NCBI GenBank assembly: GCA_050945155.1
Contig: JBMNSK010000006.1
Location: 1 to 54,926, forward strand
DNA length: 54,926 nucleotides
Origin: JBMNSK01 sp050945155
GTDB taxonomy: Bacteria; Actinomycetota; Coriobacteriia; Coriobacteriales; Eggerthellaceae
Direction: 5' to 3'
Below, piece after piece: positions 34,335 through 43,602 of this stretch (the stretch's first letter is position 1; every line of letters starts with the position of its first letter). The notes beneath the pieces were generated by a model that was not told the DNA's origin, made no database searches, and saw nothing but the letters and a program-made list of their open reading frames with translations. The translations under genes were made by a program, and so were the position numbers.

Positions 34335-35621
34335 TTATTTGCCTTCTGGTCGGATTACCTCAACACCACCCATATAGGGAACCAAAACATCAGGAACACG
34401 GACGGAACCGTCCTCTTCCTGATAGTTCTCAAGAATAGCCGCCATCGTGCGCCCAACTGCCAAACCGGACCCGTTCAGAGTATGAACAAGACGCGTCTTC
34501 TTAAAGTTTTCAGGATCGCGATAACGAATATTTGCTCGACGCGCCTGGAAGTCTTCACAGTTTGAGCAAGAAGAAATTTCCTTATAGGCGTTATATGAAG
34601 GCAGCCACACCTCCAAGTCATAGGTCTTAGCGGCACTAAAACCGATATCTCCCGTACAAAGACTGATAACGCGGTAAGGCAAATTTAAAAGCTGCAGAAT
34701 GTTTTCCGCATCCTTGACCATAGCCTCAAGTTCGTCATAGCTATCTTCCGGCTTGGTAATCTTGACCATTTCCACTTTGTCGAACTGGTGAACGCGAATC
34801 AGCCCGCGCGTATCACGCCCTGCGCTCCCGGCCTCTTCGCGGAAGCAAGAGGTGAAAGCGGTATAGTGCTTGGGCAAATCTGAAGCCTCAAGAACTTCAC
34901 CTGCATGGATGTTTGTCAGGGGAACTTCGGCGGTTGGAATCAGATAGAGACCCTCACGTGTTTTGAACAAGTCCTGTTCGAACTTTGGAAGCTGACCTGT
35001 TCCGGTCATGGTTTCAGCATTGACCATCGAGGGGCACCACCACTCCTTATAGCCACGGCTTGTGTGCGTGTCCGCCATGAAATTGATAAGAGACCGTTCT
35101 AGGCGAGCACCAAGACCGCCTAAGAGAATGAAACGGCTTTCGGCCAGCTTAACCGCACGCTCAAAATCGATGATGCCCAGTTCAGGACCCAAATCCCAGT
35201 GAGGCTTCATCGGGAAATCGAAGGTACGAGGGGTTCCCCACCTCCGCACTTCCGGATTGTCATTTTCGTCTTTACCAATGGGGGTGGACTCAGCCGGCAT
35301 GTTCGGCGTTGCAAGAAGCATATCGCGCAGTGCAGCATCAGCTTCTTCGTGTTTTTCAGAAGCCAAGGCAAGCTCTTCATTAATGGCGCGGACCTGGTCT
35401 TTAGCCGCTTCGGCCTCATCTTTCTTGCCTTGGGCCATCATCTGTCCAATGCTTTTCGAAATAGTATTGCGCTCTTGCTGAAGTCCTTCTTCTTTTACGA
35501 TGGCAGCACGTCGCTTCTCATCAAGCTCACGAAACTTTTCCGCATCAAATGAAGCATTGCGATTCTTCATTGCTTCAGTAACGGCATCTAAGTTTTCACG
35601 CACAAAGTGAATGTCTAACAT
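34335..35621 (-). CDS. serS: Seryl-tRNA synthetase
   Basis: 428 aa class II synthetase charging tRNA-Ser. It has an N-terminal coiled-coil arm (about 25-105), motif 2 FREEAGSAGRDTRGLIRVHQ, and motif 3 with NGSGLAVGRTMAAILEN. GAGGAG lies before the ATG. It probably leads the run serS - anchored protein - unknown - YtxH - PRC - TVP38, since the downstream gap is only 54 bases. Confidence 0.97.
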   Translation of the reverse strand: MLDIHFVRENLDAVTEAMKNRNASFDAEKFRELDEKRRAAIVKEEGLQQERNTISKSIGQMMAQGKKDEAEAAKDQVRAINEELALASEKHEEADAALRDMLLATPNMPAESTPIGKDENDNPEVRRWGTPRTFDFPMKPHWDLGPELGIIDFERAVKLAESRFILLGGLGARLERSLINFMADTHTSRGYKEWWCPSMVNAETMTGTGQLPKFEQDLFKTREGLYLIPTAEVPLTNIHAGEVLEASDLPKHYTAFTSCFREEAGSAGRDTRGLIRVHQFDKVEMVKITKPEDSYDELEAMVKDAENILQLLNLPYRVISLCTGDIGFSAAKTYDLEVWLPSYNAYKEISSCSNCEDFQARRANIRYRDPENFKKTRLVHTLNGSGLAVGRTMAAILENYQEEDGSVRVPDVLVPYMGGVEVIRPEGK

Positions 35622-35827
35622 CTAGGACTCCTCTAATGCAGGTTTGTATTGGACGGTAGGTTCCGTGGTCGTACTTGTTTCTCTTATAACGAACACGACT
35701 CATTTCGTGTGTAAGTATACCGCGAATGACCGGGACAAATCTTGCCCCTGACCCCCGTATCCATCAAGATGTTATCCTAAAGAAATAAAAACTCCGAAAA
35801 CTACAAGAAAAGAAATCGAAGGACTCT

Positions 35828-36004
35828 ATGGACTGGAACGCTCTTTACCACTTTTTCTTCGAGACCTTTGAAGGAATTGGTGCGCTTGTCGGTATCGGCA
35901 TCGTCCTCAGTCTGATTATCAATGTCATACTCGAGAGGCGAACACGGCGTATCTATGTCAATCATCCTAAGGACGAAGACGAGGATGAAGAAGACCTTGA
36001 TTGA
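35828..36004 (+). CDS. 58-aa single-span membrane microprotein with acidic tail
   Basis: ATG 35828 to TGA 36004. MDWNALYHFFFETFEG is followed by one membrane helix (about 17-35, GALVGIGIVLSLIINVIL), the basic stop-transfer ERRTRR, and a tail ending in a run of Asp/Glu. AAGGA is 5 bases before the ATG. It stands alone on the + strand between two minus-strand genes, and a convergent terminator follows. The topology suggests a small regulator or subunit at the inner face. No family recognised. Confidence 0.75.
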   Translation: MDWNALYHFFFETFEGIGALVGIGIVLSLIINVILERRTRRIYVNHPKDEDEDEEDLD

Positions 36005-36097
36005 GCTGGGGTGCTGTGTCCCATCTGTTTTACGCTTGGCTCCACCACAAAAAGAAGCTTAAGTGCCCCGTGCAGTAAAGCGAATAGCTGGTAATAC

Positions 36098-36127
36098 AAA
36101 GGGTGGACTCTTTTGAGTCCACCCTTT
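36098..36127. terminator. Bidirectional terminator between microprotein and pyridoxal kinase
   Basis: Perfect 13-bp stem AAAGGGTGGACTC / GAGTCCACCCTTT (36098-36110 with 36115-36127) with a TTTT loop. The A/T ends of the stem supply T-tracts for both directions. The stretch 36005-36251 holds no other feature I can see. Confidence 0.8.
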
Positions 36128-36251
36128 CATCTATCTGAAAAACTTCGACCTTACACGTGCGGTAATACTGCCGCGCTTATTCATCCAAAAGCTGCTTGCA
36201 TAAACGCTGAGGCACGCCCGGCATCGCGCACAGAATCACCTGTGGATGCTT

Positions 36252-37133
36252 CTACCCTTGCAGCAGAGCTGTAATCTTTCCCAGCAGCGGTTCGAAGCTG
36301 ACGCCGCGGTCTTTGTACTCTGGCTGCTGAACCGATACACCAATGGCGTCATATACGAGCTTTCCGGCAAAGTCAGTTGCCTCATATAAGTTATGACCAG
36401 CCATAATAGCCGCGAGTAAACTTGAGCAATACAAATCGCCCGTACCATGAAGCATCTGGGGTAAAAATTTGTTGTTTACTTCAAAAGCATCACAGTCAAC
36501 ACCGGCAACAAAATTTCGGATTATATCTTCGCCTTCGCGCTGGATACCTTTCAAAACAACATGCTTAGCACCCTTTGCAATAAGGCCGTCAATCATGCGC
36601 TTTGCATAGTCGTCAGAGATATCAGTTCCGGGCCAATCCTCACCCAAAATAATGCTTGCTTCGGTAAGATTTGGAGTCAGGATATCTGCTCCAGAAGCAA
36701 GTTCGGCCATCGCGGCACAAAGTTCGGGCGTGTAAGTCGGATAGACTTTGCCATGGTCTGCCATAACCGGGTCAACGACACGCAAAGCCTTCGGGTAGGT
36801 GGTATACAAGTCACGAATTCTATCTACCTGCTCGGGAGCACCCAAAAAACCTGAGTACACGGCATCAATATCAACTCCGATATTGACCCAAGCCTTTAAA
36901 TAATCAGAGAGCATCTCAGTGGTATCGTGCATGTACCAACCAGGAAATGCCGTATGGCTACTGAAAAGACCAGTAGGAACTGGACATACATCGCAGCCGG
37001 CAGCCGATAAAACAGGAATAGCCACACCTAGACTGCACTTACCATAGCCACACAAGTCATGCACGGCAGCAATGCGGGGAATATATGCTCCCTCGCGCTT
37101 ATACAGTACAGGTGAATTCGGTTCTTGAGACAT
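36252..37133 (-). CDS. Pyridoxal/pyridoxamine kinase
   Basis: 293 aa ribokinase-fold enzyme (PdxK/PdxY type) that phosphorylates vitamin B6. It shows IPRIAAVHDLCGYGKCSLG at the N-terminus, PTGLFSSHTAFPGW, VVDPVMADHGKVYPTY, DILTPNLTEASIILG, and HGTGDLYCSSL, the anion-hole motif with catalytic Asp. GAGGAAAGGGA precedes the ATG. PLP supply would serve the two DegT enzymes among others. Confidence 0.92.
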   Translation of the reverse strand: MSQEPNSPVLYKREGAYIPRIAAVHDLCGYGKCSLGVAIPVLSAAGCDVCPVPTGLFSSHTAFPGWYMHDTTEMLSDYLKAWVNIGVDIDAVYSGFLGAPEQVDRIRDLYTTYPKALRVVDPVMADHGKVYPTYTPELCAAMAELASGADILTPNLTEASIILGEDWPGTDISDDYAKRMIDGLIAKGAKHVVLKGIQREGEDIIRNFVAGVDCDAFEVNNKFLPQMLHGTGDLYCSSLLAAIMAGHNLYEATDFAGKLVYDAIGVSVQQPEYKDRGVSFEPLLGKITALLQG

Positions 37134-37204
37134 CTACTTCCCTTTCCTCATTAACTCAAGCCCTATCCAAAAACTTTCTTACCATAGTTATACAACGGCA
37201 TAAT

Positions 37205-37247
37205 AAAAAAGCGCCGAGGACGCATTTCTTCGATGCCAAGCGGCACT
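37205..37247 (-). terminator. Terminator of the Ser/Thr kinase gene
   Basis: Outer stem AGTGCCG / CGGCGCT (one G-U pair, starting at the stop codon) around an inner GCAT/ATGC stem, followed on the minus strand by T6 at 37210-37205. Confidence 0.7.
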
Positions 37248-39351
37248 AATCGTCGAAGCTGAGACGGTTTCTTAGATACGCAATGACAAAAGCAGAAAGC
37301 GCCACTAAGATAATCACGGCAGTTGTGCCGAATGGCGGGCTAAACGTGGTCTGCCCAGAAGAGATATACACGTTAATGCAGGCGCCCGCAAACAGGCATA
37401 TGGTACCACCAATAATGCCAATAACATCAAAGGCAAAACTATCGCGACGACTAAAGAGCGACTGCACCAATCCAGCAAGTAGCCAGCTTACCGCCGTAAC
37501 ATACACTCCCGGTGCACCCAAGATATTCATTGCCGTTCCCTGAATGTCGGAATCCATAAAGTGCCAAGACATAAACGGACTCCATCCCCAGAGATTAGCC
37601 GATCCAAGGCATGCCAGGACAAAGGCAAGAGCAATGGTGAAGGCAGTTTGACCCAGTGTTTTAACAGGCCGCGTAAACATGCCAAGGATAAGAGGGAGAC
37701 ATGCCGTAAGACGAATGCTTCCAGCTAAGGGAGTGGCAAGAGTTGCATTTGGACCTGACCGGGTCTTTTTCCCCAAAAATGCCCACCAAATGGCCGTAAC
37801 GGTAATAAGGAATATGGCAACAAACGGTGCATTTGCAAAGAAAAACGTAACGCTTAAGAGCAGAAGCGAAACAAGAGCGCCCAGGTGAGGCTTCCATGCA
37901 CCCAATGCGCCAACAAGCACCGTAAGAACCCAAACGACAATATTCGTTATCGTGAAAAAGTCATTGAGCATAGGCACCGATGCTAAATTGCTCAAAGCAA
38001 GGTTAGCCAGAAACGCCGACCCAATGGCGCCTACTATCCTTGACACTATCATTCCCCAGTTCTTTTCAGCCATACGATCGAGAAAAGCCCCCTTGGATTC
38101 GTCGGACTCCACAGTGGGAGGTACGTCATCGGCAAACAAATCGCCCGTTTCTTCTTCCGGCACTTCGCCTAATGCATAGAGAACTATCTGAGAAAGGTCG
38201 CGCTTTCCCCGCCGGGCATTACCGAGAAACTTATCCATTTCCTCGGCGAAATCCTTCACGCTGTCGTACCGGTTTTCTGGATTCGGATCGAGCGCGTAAA
38301 AGAGAACATCATCCGCTTCCTCATCAAGATTATCCCAGCAAAGACTCGGCAGTACCAATTCCGCGTTCTCAATGGCAGCGGCCGCATGGTTCAAATCAGA
38401 AGTAATAAACGGGTTTTGACCGCGCAAAATTTCATAGGTAACTGAGGCAAGCGCCCATTCGTCCGTCCGAGCATCAAGGTCTTGCTCAAGAACCTGTTCA
38501 GGCGGCATATAACCAATGGTTCCACCACCGGTGGTGCCATACCCCTGTGCATCAGCAAGCGTTGCAAGACCAAAGTCGGTTACTTTTACCGTGCCCTCTT
38601 TATCTATCAAAACATTATCGGGTTTGATATCGAGGTGCAAAACCCGCTTCCGATGCGCCACTTCAAGCGCGTGCGATATACCGTTGAAAATGGAAGCAAC
38701 CATATCCAGGGTCAAATAATCGCCATAAAGCGCCAATAACTGCGTAAGCGTTATACCCTCGACGTACTCCATGATGAGATAGGCGGTAGTTCCGCGTACT
38801 TCAAAGTCATACACCGTCACGATATTAGAATCGGTAAGCATCGCGGCTGTACGTGCCTCATCAAGCCCCGGAATATGAGCTAGCGCCCGTACGTTTGCCT
38901 GAACCACCTGCACATCCTTCTCGTCATTCGGATTGCGCGAGAAAAGCCTGGTGGCTGTATTGCGCGCGCGCACTGCAGGACGACGTGAGTGAGAATAGAT
39001 TGAACTTGTCTGAGAATAATCGTAATCGGGGTCGACCTCATCATCATAGGTCTGCCCGTCATAGTCATCGTAAGAATCAACCGCATCTTCTCCATAGGGC
39101 ACGTCTTCTTCGGGATACTCTTCTACCGGCTCATAGCCCGTCTCTTCTGTAAGAGAAGAATCCACCTGGTCAACGGCATCGGCGCCAGGCATCGCTGCAC
39201 GAGCGGCTTGACCTTCCGAAAGTTGAATTGTTTTAATGGCGACCTTGCGTTGAATACGAATGTCCCAGGCGACAATTACGGTGCCGAAGCCACCTGAACC
39301 CGCTTCGGCAAGGGGTTTATACCGGTTCAGTATGAGCTTTTCACGTGCCAT
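37246..39351 (-). CDS. Membrane Ser/Thr protein kinase with acidic insert in the N-lobe
   Basis: 701 aa. Eukaryotic-type kinase domain at 1-375: glycine loop AGSGGFGTV (17-25), K40 in VAIK, helix-C Glu about 165, catalytic loop HLDIKPDNV (D241), DFG (259-261), then PPEQ. It is unusual that about 110 residues (50-160) rich in Asp, Glu and Tyr (EDVPYGEDAVDSYDDYDGQ) separate K40 from helix C. The C-terminal part (about 425-700) is a multi-helix membrane domain with 8 or more spans instead of PASTA repeats. It probably signals membrane or envelope state; the substrate is unknown. Confidence 0.9.
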   Translation of the reverse strand: MAREKLILNRYKPLAEAGSGGFGTVIVAWDIRIQRKVAIKTIQLSEGQAARAAMPGADAVDQVDSSLTEETGYEPVEEYPEEDVPYGEDAVDSYDDYDGQTYDDEVDPDYDYSQTSSIYSHSRRPAVRARNTATRLFSRNPNDEKDVQVVQANVRALAHIPGLDEARTAAMLTDSNIVTVYDFEVRGTTAYLIMEYVEGITLTQLLALYGDYLTLDMVASIFNGISHALEVAHRKRVLHLDIKPDNVLIDKEGTVKVTDFGLATLADAQGYGTTGGGTIGYMPPEQVLEQDLDARTDEWALASVTYEILRGQNPFITSDLNHAAAAIENAELVLPSLCWDNLDEEADDVLFYALDPNPENRYDSVKDFAEEMDKFLGNARRGKRDLSQIVLYALGEVPEEETGDLFADDVPPTVESDESKGAFLDRMAEKNWGMIVSRIVGAIGSAFLANLALSNLASVPMLNDFFTITNIVVWVLTVLVGALGAWKPHLGALVSLLLLSVTFFFANAPFVAIFLITVTAIWWAFLGKKTRSGPNATLATPLAGSIRLTACLPLILGMFTRPVKTLGQTAFTIALAFVLACLGSANLWGWSPFMSWHFMDSDIQGTAMNILGAPGVYVTAVSWLLAGLVQSLFSRRDSFAFDVIGIIGGTICLFAGACINVYISSGQTTFSPPFGTTAVIILVALSAFVIAYLRNRLSFDD

Positions 39352-39497
39352 GGAAGTCTGCTCTGGTCGGCGATATATACATCTGCTTATATTACCGTAA
39401 AAGAAGATGGGCTCAGGTGAGACATTCGTCCCGAAATTTCAAAGGAAGATTTCAGGGGACGCGTGATTCCAATCCTTGCAAGCAGCATCCACTTTTC

Positions 39498-39526
39498 TTG
39501 CATTCTCCGTGTGGCTAAGGTAGAAT
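39498..39526 (+). promoter_or_regulatory. Promoter of tRNA-Leu(CAG)
   Basis: TTGCAT (39498-39503), a 17-base spacer, TAGAAT (39521-39526). The start lies about 20 bases before the tRNA. Confidence 0.7.
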
Positions 39527-39552
39527 TTCATCCGCTTTCGGCATTTCTTTAT

Positions 39553-39639
39553 GCGGGTGTGGCGGAATTGGCAGACGCGTACGGTTCAGGTCCGTATGGA
39601 GGCAACTCCATGAAGGTTCAAGTCCTTTCACCCGCACCA
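39553..39639 (+). tRNA. tRNA-Leu (anticodon CAG)
   Basis: 87 nt class II tRNA. The acceptor GCGGGTG pairs with CACCCGC. The D arm is GCGGAATTGGCAGACGC and the anticodon loop TTCAGGT carries CAG (reads CUG). The variable arm TGGAGGCAACTCCA is long. Discriminator A and CCA are encoded. Confidence 0.96.
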
Positions 39640-39648
39640 GGTAATTCC

Positions 39649-39672
39649 AAGACCCTTCGGGGTCTTTTTTTT
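39649..39672 (+). terminator. Terminator of tRNA-Leu(CAG)
   Basis: 7-bp stem AAGACCC / GGGTCTT with a TTCG loop (39649-39655 with 39660-39666), followed by a long T-tract. Confidence 0.88.
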
Positions 39673-39747
39673 ATGTTGTTTCTTCTTAAAGCCGCCATTC
39701 CTATTGGGCGTTTCGATATATGAAAATCCTCACCTAAAGGGCTACTC

Positions 39748-39753
39748 TATAAT
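39748..39753 (+). promoter_or_regulatory. -10 element of the B3/B4 protein gene
   Basis: Perfect TATAAT at 39748-39753. It lies only 3 bases before an in-frame ATG (39757), which shows that ATG cannot be the translation start. Confidence 0.6.
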
Positions 39754-39795
39754 GAGATGAAGAACTTGTCCTTTAAGGCAGTGAGGTGCACCGCG

Positions 39796-40521
39796 ATGCA
39801 GAAATTTATTGCTGAAGAATCGTTCTGGAAGCTTTTCCCCGACTCAGAAATCGGATTGATTGTTGTCCGCAATATGAAGACAGCAGATGAAGTATCCGAC
39901 GAAGACCAGGCTGAAATTGCTGACCGTCTCAAAAAGGCCAATGATGCTGCTGACAACCATCTTGAAAGCGACACAATTTCAGAAAACGAAGTAGTGCGAG
40001 TTTGGCGTGAGGCATACCGTCAATTCAAAACCAAGAAAGGTGCTCGCAGTTCGGTAGAAAACCTCCTCAAGCGCGTTTTAAAGGGAAATCCGGTTGGCAA
40101 CATTACGCCATCCGTTGACCTCTATAACATTATTTCGCTCACCTATGCCCTCCCTGTCGGCGGCGAGGATATTAATTCTTTCGTTGGTGATGTGCGCCTT
40201 GGCGTAACCGAAGGCGGCGATGATTTCTGGCCCTTAGGTGAAGATAAAGAAGAGCCAACGCTTCCGGGCGAAGTGTGCTACCGAGATGACAAGGGGGCTA
40301 TCTGCCGATGCTGGAACTGGCGTGATGGTGTCCGTACGGCTTTAAGCGACGACGCACGTGATGCGCTTTTGATTATCGAAAATGTCGACGCTCGTCGTTC
40401 AGACGACCTCCATGCCGCTCTTGATGAACTCGCAGAACTTATTAAACGCTACCTCGGCGCGACAATTGAGCGCAAAGAAATCATTACGCAGTCAAATCCC
40501 GAAATGGTCTTAGTAGATTAA
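39796..40521 (+). CDS. B3/B4 (PheT-like) domain protein
   Basis: 241 aa with the B3/B4 fold of the PheRS beta subunit occupying most of the protein. It shows VWREAYRQFKTKKGARSSVENLLKR split over about 75-105, NITPSVDLYNIISLTYALPVGGED about 105-130, and DGVRTALSDDARDALLIIENV in the last third. Family stand-alone members are thought to bind or edit mischarged tRNA. Start ATG 39796 is chosen because the -10 overlaps the upstream ATG and GAGGTG lies 9 bases before. It follows a tRNA-Leu gene. Confidence 0.85.
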   Translation: MQKFIAEESFWKLFPDSEIGLIVVRNMKTADEVSDEDQAEIADRLKKANDAADNHLESDTISENEVVRVWREAYRQFKTKKGARSSVENLLKRVLKGNPVGNITPSVDLYNIISLTYALPVGGEDINSFVGDVRLGVTEGGDDFWPLGEDKEEPTLPGEVCYRDDKGAICRCWNWRDGVRTALSDDARDALLIIENVDARRSDDLHAALDELAELIKRYLGATIERKEIITQSNPEMVLVD

Positions 40522-40531
40522 TAAGGCAAGC

Positions 40532-42826
40532 TTACTGAGCAAGCGCAACTTCAAGTCCGGACTCAAAGGCTTCGGTAGCATCCTGTAAGGAAACATCCAC
40601 CTTACCCTCAATCTTGATGCCCTCAGAAGCTGGTCTTACTTCGCCGATAACGCTGTACGGAACCTGCGCATCGATAAGCATGTCTTCAAGCGCCTCAACC
40701 TCATCCGCTTTGGCGCTTAAGATATAACGTGCTTGAGTTTCAGAGAAGAGGCTTGCTGCTGGACTCAGATTGTCGTCGAAAGCAACGCAAGCGCCCAGTT
40801 TACCCGCAATACAGCACTCAGCCAAACCAACGGCCGCACCACCCTCGCTTAAATCATGCGCACTTTCCACCATGCCACGACGAACAGCTTCACGCACCAC
40901 GCAAGCTGCATCGCGTTCGAGTTCAAGGTCGCATGCGGGGCATGCTCCACGCTTTTCTCCATAGATTGCGTTTAAGTATTCGCTTCCGCCCAGCTCGTCA
41001 CCAGTCTCGCCAACCAAGAGGATGGTGTCGCCTTCTGTTTTAAAGGCTTGGGTGACAAAAGCACGGTAGTCATCCATCACACCAACCGTACCCATGGTTG
41101 GCGTAGGATAGATAGGCTTTCCGAAACTTTCGTTATAGAAACTGACATTGCCACTGATAACAGGAATGCCAAAGAACTTCGTCGCTTCGGCCAAACCATC
41201 AACGGCCTTCTCAAAGGTATAGAAAACCTCCGGATGTTCTGGGCTTCCAAAATTCAGACAGTCTGTAGCTGCGGCTGGTTCTGCACCAACGCATGCAAGG
41301 TTGCGAACGCTTTCCGCAACAGCAATCTTTGCTCCAGTCTCCGGATCAAGCCAACAGTAATGACCATTACAATCGCAGGTCATAGCGATGCCGCGATTGC
41401 TTACCGTATCACGACCGGGCATACCTACCCGAATAACTGCAGCGTCTGCACCCGGTAAAAGGGCAGTCGAGCTTTGCACCTGGTGGTCATACTGACGCCA
41501 AACCCAACGCCGACTGCAAATGTTTGGACTTGCAAGGAGAGCAAGGAACTGTTTTGAAAGCTCGGATGAATCCTCAGGAAGATTCAGGCTGTAAGGGTCA
41601 AATGACGCTACTTCGTCCAAATAAGCAGGACGTTTGCTTTCTGGATACAACACAGGAGCATCTTCTGCCAATTGCTCAGCTGGCATGTCGGCAACAATTT
41701 GCTCACCTTCAGGCAGGTTGCTGTCACGCACCACGAAGCGCCCCGTATCGGTAATTTCACCAATAACAGAACAGGCGACGCCCCACCTCTCACAAGCCTC
41801 TTGCACATCAGCGATATCCTCAGGCTTCACAACAGAAAGCATGCGCTCTTGGCTCTCAGAGACCATAATTTCAAAAGGCTGCATGGCGGTTTCGCGCTGC
41901 GGTACCTTACGAACGTCAATATCAATACCAACGCCACCACGACTTGCCATTTCTGAAGCTGAACTGGTTAAACCTGCAGCACCTAAATCGCCGAGTGCAA
42001 CGAATTTACCCCGCTCAAGAAGCTCAAGACAAACTTCAATGAGCAGTTTCTCTTCAAAGGGGTCACCAACTTGAACCGCAGGACGCTTGTTTTCTGCAGC
42101 CTCATCGAATTCCTGGCTTGCAAGCACGCTTGCGCCACCGATACCATCACGACCGGTGGAATTGCCAATCAGGATAACGGCGTTTCCCGGACCGCTGCCT
42201 ACCGCACGTGTTAAATTCTCCTCACGCATAATGCCAAGCGAAAATGCATCAATAAGACAGTTGCCCTCATAGGCTTCATCGAAATAAATTTCGCCTGCTA
42301 CCGTGGGGACACCAAGGCAGTTGCCATATCCACCAATACCAGCAACCGCACCGTCAAGCAGGTAGCGCTGGCGCGGTTTATCAAGTGTTCCGAAGCGAAG
42401 AGAATTCATTGAAGCAATGGGGCGGGCACCCATGGTAAAAATATCGCGAATAATGCCGCCAACACCGGTGGCCGCACCCTGATAAGGTTCAATTGCACTC
42501 GGGTGATTATGGCTTTCCATCTTAAAAGCTACAGCCCATCCGTCGCCTACCGAAATAACGCCAGCGTTTTCACCTGGGCCCTGCAAAACATGGTCGCCCT
42601 TACTTGAGAATTTTCTCAACTGAGGTTTTGAGTGCTTATAGGAACAGTGCTCAGACCACATAAGCGAATATATATAGAGCTCGGTTAAAGAAGGAACACG
42701 TCCCTGGGTTTTCACCACATTTTGGTATTCCTCTAAAGAAAGTCCCAGTTCTTCGGCAATCTGCGGTGCCTTTTCGGGATCAAGCTCTTTGATAGTGTCA
42801 CAAATAGGTGGAGCAATCTTGGACAT
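40532..42826 (-). CDS. purL: Phosphoribosylformylglycinamidine synthase subunit PurL
   Basis: 764 aa small-type PurL; it needs PurS and PurQ, both encoded just upstream. Features are MWSEHCSYKHSKPQLRKF, MESHNHPSAIEPYQGAATGV, GAARP-like MGARPIASMNSLRFG and DLSEGGAAVGLAECC. It forms FGAM from FGAR, ATP and ammonia passed from PurQ. It lies 9 bases after purQ. Its stop faces the B3/B4 gene with a 10-base gap. Confidence 0.97.
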   Translation of the reverse strand: MSKIAPPICDTIKELDPEKAPQIAEELGLSLEEYQNVVKTQGRVPSLTELYIYSLMWSEHCSYKHSKPQLRKFSSKGDHVLQGPGENAGVISVGDGWAVAFKMESHNHPSAIEPYQGAATGVGGIIRDIFTMGARPIASMNSLRFGTLDKPRQRYLLDGAVAGIGGYGNCLGVPTVAGEIYFDEAYEGNCLIDAFSLGIMREENLTRAVGSGPGNAVILIGNSTGRDGIGGASVLASQEFDEAAENKRPAVQVGDPFEEKLLIEVCLELLERGKFVALGDLGAAGLTSSASEMASRGGVGIDIDVRKVPQRETAMQPFEIMVSESQERMLSVVKPEDIADVQEACERWGVACSVIGEITDTGRFVVRDSNLPEGEQIVADMPAEQLAEDAPVLYPESKRPAYLDEVASFDPYSLNLPEDSSELSKQFLALLASPNICSRRWVWRQYDHQVQSSTALLPGADAAVIRVGMPGRDTVSNRGIAMTCDCNGHYCWLDPETGAKIAVAESVRNLACVGAEPAAATDCLNFGSPEHPEVFYTFEKAVDGLAEATKFFGIPVISGNVSFYNESFGKPIYPTPTMGTVGVMDDYRAFVTQAFKTEGDTILLVGETGDELGGSEYLNAIYGEKRGACPACDLELERDAACVVREAVRRGMVESAHDLSEGGAAVGLAECCIAGKLGACVAFDDNLSPAASLFSETQARYILSAKADEVEALEDMLIDAQVPYSVIGEVRPASEGIKIEGKVDVSLQDATEAFESGLEVALAQ

Positions 42827-42835
42827 GTCTTCCCC

Positions 42836-43525
42836 TTATACAGCTTCAGCAATCTTAGCGATGTTCTTAAAAAAGTCTTGGCCCTGGGTGTTGCCAGAAA
42901 CGCCATCCACGACTCGTTCGGGATGGGGCATGAGCCCAAATACATTTCCCTTCGGATTACAGATACCCGCGATATTATCGAGAGCTCCGTTTGGTGCGCT
43001 GTCAGGCAACACTTCCCCATTAGCCTCGCAATAGCGCAGAACTATCTGTCGGTTTTCCTTAAGGCGCGCAAGAGTATCGGCGTCACAGACGTAATTGCCT
43101 TCGTTATGCGATATAGGAATGTCATAGACAGCATGTGATTTTGAACTAATCCACTGACAGACGGAATCTTGCACCTGCAGGTGTACGGTCTGACAGAGGA
43201 ACTTCAGATTTTTATTCCTGATAAGCGCTCCGGGAAGAAGATGCGCTTCAGTCAGCACTTGGAAACCGTTACAAACTCCGATAACGGGTTTGCCTTGGGA
43301 AGCAAAGTGCACGAGTTCTTCCATAACAGGAGAAAATCTTGCAATAGCGCCGCAGCGTAAATAGTCACCGTAAGAAAAACCTCCGGGCAAAAACACTGCA
43401 TCATAAGCGCTCAGGTCAGTTTCGCCGTGCCAAACATAGTCGGCGTCATAGCCCATATAACGCATGGCATGCACGGCATCCTGGTCACAGTTCGAACCAG
43501 GGAATCGCACTACTCCAAATCTCAT
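42836..43525 (-). CDS. purQ: Phosphoribosylformylglycinamidine synthase subunit PurQ
   Basis: 229 aa class I glutamine amidotransferase. It starts RFGVVRFPGSNCDQDAVHA; the nucleophile Cys is in GKPVIGVCNGFQVL, and the His/Glu pair is in MPHPERVVD. It supplies ammonia to PurL. GAGGGAAGG precedes the ATG. A 76-base gap with two hairpins separates it from purS. Confidence 0.97.
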   Translation of the reverse strand: MRFGVVRFPGSNCDQDAVHAMRYMGYDADYVWHGETDLSAYDAVFLPGGFSYGDYLRCGAIARFSPVMEELVHFASQGKPVIGVCNGFQVLTEAHLLPGALIRNKNLKFLCQTVHLQVQDSVCQWISSKSHAVYDIPISHNEGNYVCDADTLARLKENRQIVLRYCEANGEVLPDSAPNGALDNIAGICNPKGNVFGLMPHPERVVDGVSGNTQGQDFFKNIAKIAEAV

Positions 43526-43548
43526 AACAGCCTTCCCTCACAGAGATA

Positions 43549-43602
43549 AGGTCTTTGCATGCAAGACCTGTTTCACCAAAAAAGATATGCGCTTTTAAGC
43601 GC
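43549..43602 (-). promoter_or_regulatory. Hairpins in the purS-purQ gap
   Basis: GCGCTT-AA-AAGCGC (43602-43589) directly follows the purS stop and is followed on the minus strand by ATATC then T6, resembling a weak terminator. AGGTCT-N9-AGACCT (43569-43549) lies just before the purQ SD. They may tune purQL expression relative to purCS (inference). Confidence 0.5.
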
